Shown piece by piece: positions 50,901 to 57,880 of a stretch of 64,000 bases of DNA; positions within the stretch are counted from its first letter, which is position 1; each line of letters opens with the position of its first letter. The translations under genes were made by a program, and so were the position numbers. A model generated the notes under the pieces. That model was not told the DNA's origin. It worked only from the letters and a program-made list of their open reading frames with translations, and searched no databases. This DNA is from Betaproteobacteria bacterium (GTDB lineage Bacteria; Pseudomonadota; Gammaproteobacteria; Burkholderiales; Ga0077523), in NCBI GenBank assembly GCA_016713305.1, contig JADJPK010000031.1, positions 620,001-684,000 on the forward strand, in the 5' to 3' direction.

Positions 50901-53597
50901 GTTGCGCGTCCGAATCGCGCCGGAGGTCTCGACTTCGCCGAGAATCGGGCCGCGGGTGCGCAGGGCGATGGACCCGGCGTCGCCGTAGCGGAAGCGGCCG
51001 TTGACCAGGTAGGACAAGCCCGCTGACACGTCGAGACGGCTGCCCGAGGACAAGGTGACATCGGTACCACGAAGCGCGATCGACCCGCCGTTCACGGTGA
51101 CGATGCCCGGAACGGTGCCCGCAAGCGCCGACTTCCGCTCGTTGGTCCATGTGCCAGCCGTGGAGAGATAGGTCCCGCTCGACACGGTGAGCGAACCGAG
51201 TGCATCCACGTCGATCACCCCGCCGGGAGCGACGATGCTCCCCGCCAGCACGGTCGAGCCTCCATGCAGGATCGCCGAGCCTCCAGGGCCCAGATGGAGT
51301 CCCGCGTCCGCCGTCTGCGTTACCGTGCCGAAGGTATAGGCCTCGAGCCGCGTCAGATTTCCCGCGCCGAACCACGTGGAAGGCAGCGTCGACAGACGCC
51401 CGATGGCCTGGTCGGTAACGAAGTCGGACGGTAGCCTGACCGCTTCGGACGCGATTCGAAGCTGGGCATAGAGGGTTCCCGCCGGATCGGCCGCATCGCC
51501 GAGCAGCAGGCGGCCTCCCTTTGGCTGAGTGGCGGCGTCCTGCTGTCGCAGACCCGACACTGCCGTGCCGGACAGCGTCCCGTCCACTGCGACCCGTCCG
51601 CCCCAGACCTGTATCGTGCCGGCGTCCCTGCCTTCGCGATAGCCGGCTTCCTGCTGCTGAACGTTCACGATCCGGTCGTAGATCCGGTCAGCGCTGGCGT
51701 CGGCAAAGGCAGTCCCCTGCCCGCCGGACTCGAGCAGCGTGACGCCCACTGTGGCTGCGGCATAGTCGAGCCAGCCCCCCGAGACGTCGAGCACCGACCC
51801 CTCCCGCACCACGACGTCGCCTTCGCTTTGCAGCACGATGCTGCCGCCCGCGGCCAGCCGCTCGCCCACGCCGCGCTGGACCTGGCTTCTGAATCCGGAC
51901 GCGTCGACGATGTCCGGCGACGTGCGCAGGTCGAGATAGATTTTCGAGTTGCGCAGAATGCCGTCCCGTTGCACCGGCGCGTCCTTGAGTTCCGGACCGC
52001 GCAGATCGACTTCGACGACGTTCCGCGCCACGGAAAGCGCCACGTCGCGCACGCCGGCCACGTCCAGCCGCACATCCCGCCCCACGTACACCCGCACGCC
52101 GCGGTTGTCGTAGGTGTCGGCGCTTCCGGTGGAGTTGTCCGGAATGATCTGGAACCCGGGCACCGTACGTTCGGTGAGCTCGTCCTGGTCCAGCGGCGCC
52201 CTGGCCGCCTCCTGCGCAAGGAAGCTGATCTTCCCTCCCGGCGCCAGGACCGCCGCGCCGTCGCTCACCCGCACCGAGCGCCCCGAGATCGTGATGGTCG
52301 GGACCACCAGCGACTGGTCGTCGGTGATCGCGCGCGAACTCTCGACCGTGGGTAGAACGTCGGTTTCCGTGATGGCCCCGAGATTGCCCGGCCGCGAGCG
52401 GGACGATGCCGTTTCCGGCAGGACGCTCGTTTCGCTGCCCGCACCGATGACGACCGAACCCGTGCGTTCGGCCCGCGGAATGAACACGGGGTCGGAGGAG
52501 CCGGCCACCTCGCGCCGCTCGTTGCGCGTCCAGGTGTCGCGCGCCTGAATCGTGATGGATCCGTTCTGGTCCACCGTGCTGGTGGCGAGGATCCGTCCGC
52601 TCTGCTCCACTTCAAAGCCGGCCAGGGTGACGTTGCCCCGCTTCGCCACAATCTGGTAGACACGTTCGATAATGGAGTCGCCGGAGGTCTCGGTCCATGC
52701 GGCCGCGGCCTTGTTGGTCACCTTGCCGCCGATCACCGTACTGCCTTCGGAGTAGGGGTCCACCTCGATGAGGAAGCCGCGCAAGGCCGAGTCGAGCGGG
52801 GCGGTCAGATAGACCTTCGCACCGGCACCGAGAATCGTCTGGCCCTCCGGCGATTCGATGCGTCCCTGGTTCACGACCTGAGGTGCGAACAGGAGCACGC
52901 GTCCCCCGGCGGTTGTGCGAATGCGCGCTCCTTCCTGCACTTCCACCTTGACGTTGCGGAAGCCGGCCGCATCACCTTCCCACACGAAGGCGGCACCCGG
53001 CTGCGTATGCTCCGGGTCGGCCGCACGGGGATTGACGATGAGGGAGGTGAGCCCCTTCTCGAACACCTCGTTGGAAATGTTGAGCGCGGACGCCACGAGG
53101 CCGCCCACATTCACCTGTGCGTTGGGGCCGAAGAGAATCCCCTGGCTGTTGATGAGGTACACCTGCCCCTGGGCCTGCAGCATGCCGTTGATGACCGACT
53201 GCTCGGTGCCCACCACGCGGTTCAGCGTGGCGCTCGATGCGCCCAGCTGATGATTGAACGTGACCGATGCGTTCTCGCCGATGCTGAAACCCTGCCAGTC
53301 GATCACGGCGCGTGCGCTCGATTGGTCGATCAGCATCTGTGCTGCGCCCGGCTGGGTGATGGCGGCCGCGCCGCTCATGACTTGCCCCCCCTGCGGCAAT
53401 GCCGTCGGCGCCACTTGCGCGATCGCGGGAGTGCAGACGGATACAGCCATCAAGGCCGCAACGAGACGGCGCAGAACAGGCGTCGAAACGCGTCGCGGCG
53501 ACTGGCTTGGTCCCTTGCCCGAGCGAACGATTTCTGAAACGACGACAGGCAAGCCGGTGTCGCGGCGAAGGGTGATGCGATGGATGCCCGCGTTCAT
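41943..53597 (-). CDS. Giant filamentous-haemagglutinin-type exoprotein (two-partner secretion, TpsA)
   Basis: This 3,884-residue protein is predicted to be secreted by the adjacent TpsB and to fold as a long beta-helix for adhesion or matrix function. An extended signal peptide (1-60, MNAGIHRITLRRDTGLPVVV...) ends in PAIAQ. The TPS domain (about 61-310) has the markers NRVVG and INSQGILFGPNAQVNVGG. Thousands of residues of beta-helix-like repeats follow. A run of helical repeats (about 3230-3570) and a C-terminal DUF3739-like domain (about 3640-3830, GGDIELWSSFGSIDAGRG) with a Pro-rich tail (APPPPPPS) close it. ATG 53597 has GGAG 9 bases upstream and lies 19 bases after the tpsB stop. No toxin (CdiA-like) domain is seen at the C-terminus. 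Confidence 0.95.
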   Translation of the reverse strand: MNAGIHRITLRRDTGLPVVVSEIVRSGKGPSQSPRRVSTPVLRRLVAALMAVSVCTPAIAQVAPTALPQGGQVMSGAAAITQPGAAQMLIDQSSARAVIDWQGFSIGENASVTFNHQLGASSATLNRVVGTEQSVINGMLQAQGQVYLINSQGILFGPNAQVNVGGLVASALNISNEVFEKGLTSLIVNPRAADPEHTQPGAAFVWEGDAAGFRNVKVEVQEGARIRTTAGGRVLLFAPQVVNQGRIESPEGQTILGAGAKVYLTAPLDSALRGFLIEVDPYSEGSTVIGGKVTNKAAAAWTETSGDSIIERVYQIVAKRGNVTLAGFEVEQSGRILATSTVDQNGSITIQARDTWTRNERREVAGSSDPVFIPRAERTGSVVIGAGSETSVLPETASSRSRPGNLGAITETDVLPTVESSRAITDDQSLVVPTITISGRSVRVSDGAAVLAPGGKISFLAQEAARAPLDQDELTERTVPGFQIIPDNSTGSADTYDNRGVRVYVGRDVRLDVAGVRDVALSVARNVVEVDLRGPELKDAPVQRDGILRNSKIYLDLRTSPDIVDASGFRSQVQRGVGERLAAGGSIVLQSEGDVVVREGSVLDVSGGWLDYAAATVGVTLLESGGQGTAFADASADRIYDRIVNVQQQEAGYREGRDAGTIQVWGGRVAVDGTLSGTAVSGLRQQDAATQPKGGRLLLGDAADPAGTLYAQLRIASEAVRLPSDFVTDQAIGRLSTLPSTWFGAGNLTRLEAYTFGTVTQTADAGLHLGPGGSAILHGGSTVLAGSIVAPGGVIDVDALGSLTVSSGTYLSTAGTWTNERKSALAGTVPGIVTVNGGSIALRGTDVTLSSGSRLDVSAGLSYLVNGRFRYGDAGSIALRTRGPILGEVETSGAIRTRNLVIDDTVEMSGFGFGRHVGSEGGSLELSASFLTIGGPENVEERRTLISQLAGDNLLGSASAWTDQDKAAGRARPGELHLTSLWDDRGFSNYDLQGADGVLVMPDAVVAPLAAFRVVQPDARGAVAGVDVSSVAAVSRSGLADLQPAGSIALSALRNDPLLSSVSVHQGARVDAGVLGNVTISAASRILIDGTVRAAGGSIDIRLPQPTLTDVYDATRKILLGEQAVLDVSGVRMLDSVSRPLLDGRVLDGGSVVLDAANGALVTQRGSLIDVRGTSGEVALATTSNGAVIFGSVQRVDSDAGRISLAAREALLLGGRLEAARTGSARGGEITVTMDREGRSFETPADATLASRLAGPRRLQVSLRSIDVLDSMSLSGSVPDTLIGLGIVEHAVLEDSGADIVALSSEHRIEFLGSGADVAQQSLSLSPARELRLEAPNIVVEDPNGFHPGTPAARTLIVNLSAAYVALGPVRTARQSDSLRMAAAGGPGTIAVSAVQADLVGNLATQGVGTLNFVTSEDVRLRGVASVSTGTDGNAVVALPGSLSTRADVSVTARSVHPETYAKFTLDLGDRTFSVASGGEAAPVLSAGGVLRVIAGDIVQGGSVVAPMGSISFEASRTITLTGGSLTSTSAHGQELLFGRTILNGRRLVYSAAGGDGDLAMPEKRISLTAPQLDLAAGAVVDLSGGGTLTAWEFVPGTGGSKDVLDPAVAANRFVILPGYASRFAPHDEQIMTGVALDAGTALRIEQDVPGLLEAGDYTLLPARYALLPGAIVVTLDTAQLDTLPAGSIRPQDGSSLVLGRLLTPGADGGYVADARSFRVDVASADWALARSQFEMTTPDSFFGTTATTKSADAGALVLDAANAVTGGTSALVLEAEIRSAAASGGRGLWLDVSANRLMLTADGGAAPSGWVALDAGRLGDIGAASMLIGGTRAAQDATTLLRTRAQEVVIDTAGGSAMTVPEFLAVAGSVVVRGDSVIAPSGSAAATAYRVSGDGSLLRVSGGSQSALTRTNVTGTSGSLVIESGATLTGRSIVLDATRETRVAPGVLDFGANPGTALTLGATRISIGDAPAGTEGSILAQSDLDTLSTLTELRLRSYTTVDLHPGSAGLTLGSATLGYLGIEAAGIAGYGSSGVRAVLQAGTVSLSNPAGIDHSASVRTDLAQGAGTLRIEASTIRLEDGAGAFGVSGFTKSELVATADLVGAGTAILQAAGDLEITSARIVGDVAADTTITATGVLTTIAGPGVSSAAWEGFGNRWTLQGASVLHGGRIEAPAGRIELVATSSGGRVELQQGSVLSAPGFEKTFDTVAVATSAGTIVLSSGAGNVVAQVGSTIDVHGAGAADAGILRVSAATGTADIRATLSAAAQDGRAGQFSLDAAAVSGLADLAAALRTGGFTESVDIRQRSGDITLSAIDIVRAREIRLAADNGKVDIAGTLDASGPKGGRIEIFAGNGGASNGGTLVLRGTARLLANATEYLDFADGTRGEGGTVILGVGGTRAAADDEAAALDRASRLILLDGSLIDVSTATGDAGSGVRRGEKPWETLPRGGQVVLRAPRIESGLGTSNPDDIAVTSRADGVVAGTLDASISGAESIVLEAVQVSRFGESGVTLTGGTSASSVLNTLRTATNTFMANAGAIETRLGIGADARYHLRPGIEIGSQGDIVLPQDWDLRSRSTAATGFYWRYGATAAATPGEPGLLTLRAAGRVTLNGSISDGFNATTGTNVYPTVLRTANLVQSTSGAQFADTEGDSWSYRFAGGADLGAANPLSVLDGSGMSGRDGRVELASAKVVRTGAGSIDIAAATSLVLGVDASGEVVDSATSAIYVAGLGDRPDNHADVGPDGRNQFLVAGGFSGASAPRYPLRGGDIRIVAGGDIEGTGGNRWVNDWLFRIGAVDENGNLESATNDSGYFRPTWWTQFQYFSHGIGAFGGGDVNVTSGGSIRNLGVASGTSGRLPGEDGAAPDMANLKVLGGGDVTVSAAGDILTSVFHAGRGDIRVAAGRDIGAARTTSEGKPIYSLVSVGEGNARLEAGGSLGLAAVLNATFSPQPSTNASNASRVSYFSTLAADSAVELVARDGVLALDNGGGAPLTSSFGIPGAGTDVAALTLYAGSLRATAMSGDPSVGSAMTLAPAAGGQLDLFASGAISSAGRINMSALPVSALPTAAAPSNEFGDRLAVVTGADYFSRSAYGPESPHSGDTEPVRIIAQGGDVSGPGGSIFLQLPKRFVLQAAGDLKGGWISAQHLATTDWSTISVGGDIVYDFAASNETLQIGGPGTLFVTAGGSIDLGPSRGIVSRGNFNNPYLPEEGADIVLMVGTGEARYDGLLLRYTDPALRPLPEDLASSYNVFVRTEMSRRVAQGESTDAEVRAAYLALKSVDPAAAPIPVASVNSSDAATLAAMRATLKAREASGSFGVTEARAAYAILRATDPKAAALPDSLTDAYDGFVLAFMREWSGNGTLTLQQARDAYTVLRSADAAVVPPAGFEDILFRYTDPAGSALPSSSIAAYDSALLAALRLATGNSQLTPAQARMEYLLFGSSDPAIRSTLAQDKRYFHLTDPVLGLLPQTELEAYNGALALALGTGSGADGIAAARAQVSKALERPTVADSTSTATEETYASQLRSASESLESAYGARLLQAMRHKTGDATLDMSQARSAFAASLPVSATSLAGFLEGSAGALEPALRQLFFREIHEAGVRGASTNAVSDYRAGDFAILDLFPNAPGSLTEASDARANLSLYRSQVKSEQGGDIEVLVPGGFVNVGVTDLQTTKAASELGILTTRGGAIRAVVSGDFQVNTSRVFTLQGGDIELWSSFGSIDAGRGARTTSATPPPQIIIRGDQIILDTSASVAGAGIGTLLAREDVAPGSVYLFAPRGAIEASDAPIRSANAVIVGAQTVRGADNIVGAGGVTLSSVPAVVPAAPPPPPPSNTATDAAKAVEKTTEKAAEAGAAQNFKPSFITVQVIALGDEDDKRSGTR
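42885..43910 (-). repeat. Tandem ~50-residue helical repeats within the giant exoprotein
   Basis: In the encoded protein (about residues 3230-3570) I count about five degenerate copies of a pattern with the shape AY-(4)-L-(3)-R-(2)-TGN-(2)-LT-(2)-QAR-(1)-AY-(4)-S-DP-A. Examples are AYDSALLAALRLATGNSQ, AYDGFVLAFMREWSGNGT and AYGARLLQAMRHKTGDAT. They are helical and interrupt the beta-helix fold. DNA identity between copies is low, so this is an old protein-level repeat. Confidence 0.75.
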
Positions 53598-53616
53598 CGG
53601 TGGCTCCAGGAAAGCG

Positions 53617-55293
53617 TCAGAAGTCGTACGCGACACGGAACTGCACCCGCGGTTCGCCCGCTCGGGTCGCGTCGGAACTGCAGGTGCCGGCGCAGGGCGG
53701 CGTGTTGAGCGGCCAGGCCAGATCGAGCGACGCCGACAGTCGCTCCGTTCCCTGGGCCCTCAACCCGATGCCGGCACCGCTCACACGTGTGCTGCTGGGG
53801 CGTTGGAAGGCCCGGTGCACGTACGCTTCTCCCGCGTCATAGAAGACGAGCGCCTTGAGATCGCGCAGAGCGTTGCCGGCAGCCGAGGCCATGGAGGGGC
53901 TGATCGCCTCCAAGCGGAAGAGATAGGCGTCGTCGCCGATCACCTCGCCCTCGAGGTATCCCCGCACGCCGTCGACGCCGCTTAGGAAGAACTGTTCCGT
54001 GGTCACCAGCGTGCCGCTGGAAGCCTGGCCCTGGAAGCGGACCTTCGCCGAGAACCCGCGCGGGAGGAATTGCTCGCGCTGCAGGTCGGTACGGAAGGAG
54101 GCATAGGACGCACTCGCTCCCTGCTGTCGTGCCTGGAACTCGGCTTCACCGTTGCCGAACCAGTCGCGCATGCCGAAGGTCACGCCGAGGTTCGCGCTGG
54201 TGTTTCCCTTTTCTCCCCGGTGCTGGAGACCGTATTGGGCGGTGAGCGGCACATACGAGATGGGGACCGGCGCGCCGCCGGGCCCGAAACTGGTCGTCTC
54301 GGAGAAGTCCTTGTAGTCGGCGCCCAGAGTGACGAGCTGGCTCAGCGTTCCGCGCGGTCCGGTGGGCATGATGTAGCGCGCGCCGACGATGTTGCCTCGA
54401 CCCACGACGCCCAGCGTCGGGCTGGTCGCAATGTCGGTCAGCGACTTGGTTGCGAACACCGCGAGAAGGTTGCGATTTCCACCGGGGGTCCACGCGTAGT
54501 TGGCCGAGAGCACCCGAACCTGGGACGTGTCTTCGGGCGAGGTGAGCAACTGGACGCCTGCACTGTGCCCCAGGCCCCAGAGGTTGTCGTAACGGACCGC
54601 CGCAGACAGTCGCAAGGGTTCGGTATTCGCGATGTAGCGGTTGTTGATCTCCACCGAACCGTGCAGGGGCAGCTTGTCCTCGACCTTGAGGTCGATGTCC
54701 ACGAACCCGGGCACCGGCGCCTGCTTGAGCACGGGGGTGATCTTCCGGTCGGGGCGGCGATTCAGACGCGCGAGATCCTCCTGCACCCGGGGGAAGTTCG
54801 GCACGGTGCCTTCCTTCATCGACACCGCTTCCTCGCGGATCTCGCCAGCAGAGAAATATTTGGCCCCGCGCACGCGAAGCCTGTTGATCGCACCCTCGGT
54901 GACCTGCAGCGTGACGACGCCGCTGTCGACCCGCTGCTGCGGGATCTCCACTAGCACGGTCAAGTAGCCCGCGGACTGATAGGCACGCTCGAGCGCATCG
55001 GCGGCACGGCGAACGTCCTCGATGTTTCGCGCAGTGCCGAGATGGGGATAGACGGCGCGGCCGATGTCACGCTCCGACAGCACCGTATTGCCTTCGACGC
55101 GGTACTCGAGCACATCGAACGCCGGTTGTGCGGATTCGCTCTCCCCGTCGGCCGGCGTCGCAGCGAACGACGGCCATGCGAGCCCGAAGACGAGGGCGGC
55201 AGCGATGGCGCCGAACACGGCGCATGAGAGACACGACAGCCCCGCCGCGCGGATCGCCGGGAGTATCTGCCCGTCTGTCTTGTACCAGAACAT
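53617..55293 (-). CDS. TpsB outer-membrane transporter (FhaC/ShlB type)
   Basis: This 558-residue outer-membrane protein exports the neighbouring giant exoprotein. After a signal region (about 1-45) come POTRA1 (about 58-135, FDVLEYRVEGNTVLSERDIG), POTRA2 (about 136-206, INRLRVRGAKYFSAGEI) and a 16-strand barrel. The loop 6 motif VRGY is present (GVDGVRGYLEG). The C-terminal strand ends in Phe (VQFRVAYDF), as required for barrel assembly. Start ATG 55293 (MFWYKTDGQI) was chosen because the in-frame sequence upstream crosses a terminator-like hairpin. It is 19 bases ahead of the exoprotein gene, a classic two-partner pair. Confidence 0.95.
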   Translation of the reverse strand: MFWYKTDGQILPAIRAAGLSCLSCAVFGAIAAALVFGLAWPSFAATPADGESESAQPAFDVLEYRVEGNTVLSERDIGRAVYPHLGTARNIEDVRRAADALERAYQSAGYLTVLVEIPQQRVDSGVVTLQVTEGAINRLRVRGAKYFSAGEIREEAVSMKEGTVPNFPRVQEDLARLNRRPDRKITPVLKQAPVPGFVDIDLKVEDKLPLHGSVEINNRYIANTEPLRLSAAVRYDNLWGLGHSAGVQLLTSPEDTSQVRVLSANYAWTPGGNRNLLAVFATKSLTDIATSPTLGVVGRGNIVGARYIMPTGPRGTLSQLVTLGADYKDFSETTSFGPGGAPVPISYVPLTAQYGLQHRGEKGNTSANLGVTFGMRDWFGNGEAEFQARQQGASASYASFRTDLQREQFLPRGFSAKVRFQGQASSGTLVTTEQFFLSGVDGVRGYLEGEVIGDDAYLFRLEAISPSMASAAGNALRDLKALVFYDAGEAYVHRAFQRPSSTRVSGAGIGLRAQGTERLSASLDLAWPLNTPPCAGTCSSDATRAGEPRVQFRVAYDF

Positions 55294-55321
55294 GGAACTT
55301 CTCTTGCCTCTTACAGCGCAA

Positions 55322-55348
55322 GAGCCCCGCCTCGTGGAGGCGGGGCTC
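55322..55348 (-). terminator. Strong hairpin between the PstS-like gene and tpsB
   Basis: A perfect 12-bp inverted repeat (GAGCCCCGCCTC / GAGGCGGGGCTC) with a three-base loop lies 54 bases past the PstS-like stop. The run after it on the transcribed strand is TTGCGC, weak for a terminator. It lies only 28 bases before the tpsB start codon, so a separate tpsB promoter would have to overlap it. Confidence 0.7.
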
Positions 55349-55402
55349 CTTCTGCTGCCGGCACCGTGATCGCGCGGCACCGGCTGCATGAACATCACTG
55401 GA

Positions 55403-56938
55403 TCAGTAGAAGTACTTCAGCGGACCGCACATGTTGCCGCCGCGCGTCGCCTTGGCCGTGTTCGGGCCGGCGGCTTGCGGAGGCAGCGCCGCAACCCACG
55501 CCGCGGTGTTGCCGGCAGGCGCGCTGATGGCGTTGACGAGCGCGTCGACGAAGCTCTTGGTCGTCGGATTCGCGGTCATCTTGGTGGTCTTGTACTGGAA
55601 GGTCAGTTCCGCGGCGAAGTCGTAGGCGCCGCTGATCAGATTGGCCTTGGTGGGAGCGGTGCCGGTGGCACCGGCCGACAGCTGCGGCACGAGGGCGGAG
55701 GTGTTGTCCGTGTCCTTGTAGGTGCCCGCACCGTCCAGCGTGCGGAACGACCAGCCGGAGACGCTGCCGTTGTTGTTGTTGAGGCTGTCCACCGAGAGCA
55801 CGCCCACGGCGCCGTAGGCACAGGTGCCGAAGTCGACGCGGAACCACTTCCCTTCTTCGTTGCGGAAGTTGTACAGGCCGCCGTTGTTGGCTGCCTTGAG
55901 GCAGTTGCGTACGTCGCCCGAGCCGCTGTTCTCGATGACCGTGAGACCGGCTGTCACATCCAGCGTGTAGGGGTTGCCTTGCGTGCCGTCTTCGCCCGCG
56001 TTGCCGGGTTCGCCGTCACCGTCCGGATCGAAGCCGGCGCTGTCAGTGAGTCGCTTGGGTTCGGCGAAGTCGTCACCGACGACGGAGCCCTTCGTGCACG
56101 GGAAGCCCGCGAAGAACCAGTTGTAGGACGACTGCGTGCCGGAACCCGGGAAGCGGCGGCATACGACGATGCCGGGCTTGGTCTCGAGCGGGCCACCGCT
56201 CGCCGTCAGGGACGGATCCACCTGCGACCAGTCGACATAGCCGCCGGCGCGAAGAATGTCGCCATAGACACCACGGTTGAAGACGGTCGTGGCCGGGACC
56301 GCGTCGGTCGCCACGATGCCCATCATCAGCGTGTTGGCCGCCTTGATGGTCAGGCCGGCGGTCTCGGCAGTGGTGAGCTGGGTCACCGTGCCGCCAAGGG
56401 CCGCGATATATTCGAGGTTGTACGGGGCCTTGAACATTTCCGGGGAGACGTCGGACACACCGAACGTGGGCTTCAGGCCGGACACGCCGTCCGTACCCGT
56501 CAAGGGGCAGACGCGCGCGGAGCCGGTTCCGGTGCAGGCGCCGGAGTTGGTCACGTCCAGCACCTGAAGGAACTCGTCACGCGCCACGGGATTCACGCCG
56601 AAAGCGGAACCGCCGGCGGAGCGCTTGATGAAACGGATGCTCTTGCCCCGGTGGGCGGCGGGAACCGGATCGGCGTTCTTGAGACGGCCGACGAACGCAC
56701 GGTGGTTGGATGTGCCATCGGTGATCTTCACGTAACCGGCCTCGAGCCAGGAGGTGACGGTGGTTTCGAGGAAGTTGTCGGGGGCGCTGGCGCCAGACAG
56801 GAACACGTTGTCGTAGCCGGGATCGGCGGTGCAGGTATAGGGATCGAAGTTCGCATCGCCGCAGGTGCCGGCGAAGCCGGTCGAAGCAGCGGACACGAGG
56901 GCGAGGCCCAGCGCTGCAGACAGTTTGGTCAGTTTCAT
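55403..56938 (-). CDS. Secreted PstS-like protein, function unknown
   Basis: This 511-residue protein has a clear signal peptide (MKLTKLSAALGLALVSAASTG, cleaved near residue 23) and a strong AAAGGAGA ribosome-binding site. The mature protein starts with a short cysteine-containing segment, then VFLSGASAPDNFLE, HRAFVGRLKNADPVP and KSIRFIKRSAGGSAFGVNPVA. These recall the PstS-like binding fold (GASAP, and a Ser/Gly-rich loop), but with extra loops and many cysteines. It is not followed by Pst transporter genes. A Gly/Asp-rich loop (DPDGDGEPGNAGEDG) may bind calcium. I would call it a PstS-like secreted protein, not a phosphate transporter component. Confidence 0.7.
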   Translation of the reverse strand: MKLTKLSAALGLALVSAASTGFAGTCGDANFDPYTCTADPGYDNVFLSGASAPDNFLETTVTSWLEAGYVKITDGTSNHRAFVGRLKNADPVPAAHRGKSIRFIKRSAGGSAFGVNPVARDEFLQVLDVTNSGACTGTGSARVCPLTGTDGVSGLKPTFGVSDVSPEMFKAPYNLEYIAALGGTVTQLTTAETAGLTIKAANTLMMGIVATDAVPATTVFNRGVYGDILRAGGYVDWSQVDPSLTASGGPLETKPGIVVCRRFPGSGTQSSYNWFFAGFPCTKGSVVGDDFAEPKRLTDSAGFDPDGDGEPGNAGEDGTQGNPYTLDVTAGLTVIENSGSGDVRNCLKAANNGGLYNFRNEEGKWFRVDFGTCAYGAVGVLSVDSLNNNNGSVSGWSFRTLDGAGTYKDTDNTSALVPQLSAGATGTAPTKANLISGAYDFAAELTFQYKTTKMTANPTTKSFVDALVNAISAPAGNTAAWVAALPPQAAGPNTAKATRGGNMCGPLKYFY

Positions 56939-57012
56939 TTCGTCTCCTTTGGGGTGTACGCCCCCCGCACCGGTTCCTTGGAGCCGGCGTTCGAGAAGCG
57001 GATTGCTAGGGT

Positions 57013-57034
57013 GGGCCGGCCCGGGGGCCGGCCC
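57013..57034 (-). terminator. Hairpin after the PEP-CTERM gene
   Basis: GGGCCGGCCC is repeated as its own complement with a two-base spacer, making a compact GC-only stem of up to 10 bp, starting 6 bases after the PEP-CTERM stop. No U-run follows. It sits in the 102-base gap before the PstS-like gene and may uncouple the two. Confidence 0.55.
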
Positions 57035-57040
57035 GATGGG

Positions 57041-57880
57041 TCAGCGGCGGCGACGCGCGACGAGACCGAGGCCCAGCAGGCCGGCGGCCATCATTGCGTA
57101 GGTGCTTGGTTCCGGCACGGGCGCGTAGACCAGATCGCCGTCCATCTGCAGCGTCCAGTTCATGGGCGTCCCGGCATCCACCTGGTAGCGGAACTTGTTG
57201 TACGCGTTGCCGGCCACGCCGCCGTTGGCGTCGAGCAGGAAGAATTCGAGGCTGCCGCCCATGTTCGCCGCATTGATGAACGTGGCCTTGCTGCCGATGT
57301 TGTTGCCCCACGACAGGCTGCCGCCATAAGCGGAGCCATCCGATGACAGGACCACGGCGCTGCCGTCAGTGGCAGAGCTGTGGGTGGGGAAGGAATTCTG
57401 GTCGCTGGCGAAGGACGTCACCTGGGCCACCATGTCGATGAGCCCCTGGTTGTTGCCCTCCGGCGTCGTGCCGGCCACGACCGTTGTGAGCAGACGGCGT
57501 TCGCCGGAAGAGTCGCCACCGACGACGTTCCACTGCAGGCGTGCACGCTCCTGCGCCGTGTTGCGAGAATCGTCGGAGAGCCACTGGGCAAACAAGGCAT
57601 CGGGCGCGAACTCGATGAGCGTGCTGGCTTGCTGCTTGTCAGCCACCATCACCGGGTTGTTGGCCGCGGATGCGAAGTTGTTCATGAACAGGCCCAGATC
57701 GCGCGAGTACGACTGGTCGTCGGCGATGTCTTCCGTACCCATGTCGTCCCACACCACCAGGAACAGATTGCCGTTGCCGCCGGTAACGCTCGGCAGCACG
57801 ATGTTCGCGTGCGCGGACCCGCCGGCGAACGCGGCTGCCACCGCCAGTGCAGCCAGGGAAAGCTTGGATTTCAGAATCAT
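57041..57880 (-). CDS. PEP-CTERM sorting-domain protein
   Basis: This 279-residue protein has a signal peptide ending in GSAHA/N (about residue 25), a soluble middle and a C-terminal sorting signal: VPEPSTYAMMAAGLLGLGL followed by VARRRR. Exosortase is expected to recognise the PEP motif and handle the protein at the membrane. The N-terminal part (IVLPSVTGGNGNLFLVVWDD) resembles other PEP-CTERM proteins of unknown function. The start at ATG 57880 has GAGGAG 8 bases upstream. No exosortase gene is in this window, but epsL, the CAAX protease and epsA agree with a functional system. Confidence 0.95.
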   Translation of the reverse strand: MILKSKLSLAALAVAAAFAGGSAHANIVLPSVTGGNGNLFLVVWDDMGTEDIADDQSYSRDLGLFMNNFASAANNPVMVADKQQASTLIEFAPDALFAQWLSDDSRNTAQERARLQWNVVGGDSSGERRLLTTVVAGTTPEGNNQGLIDMVAQVTSFASDQNSFPTHSSATDGSAVVLSSDGSAYGGSLSWGNNIGSKATFINAANMGGSLEFFLLDANGGVAGNAYNKFRYQVDAGTPMNWTLQMDGDLVYAPVPEPSTYAMMAAGLLGLGLVARRRR

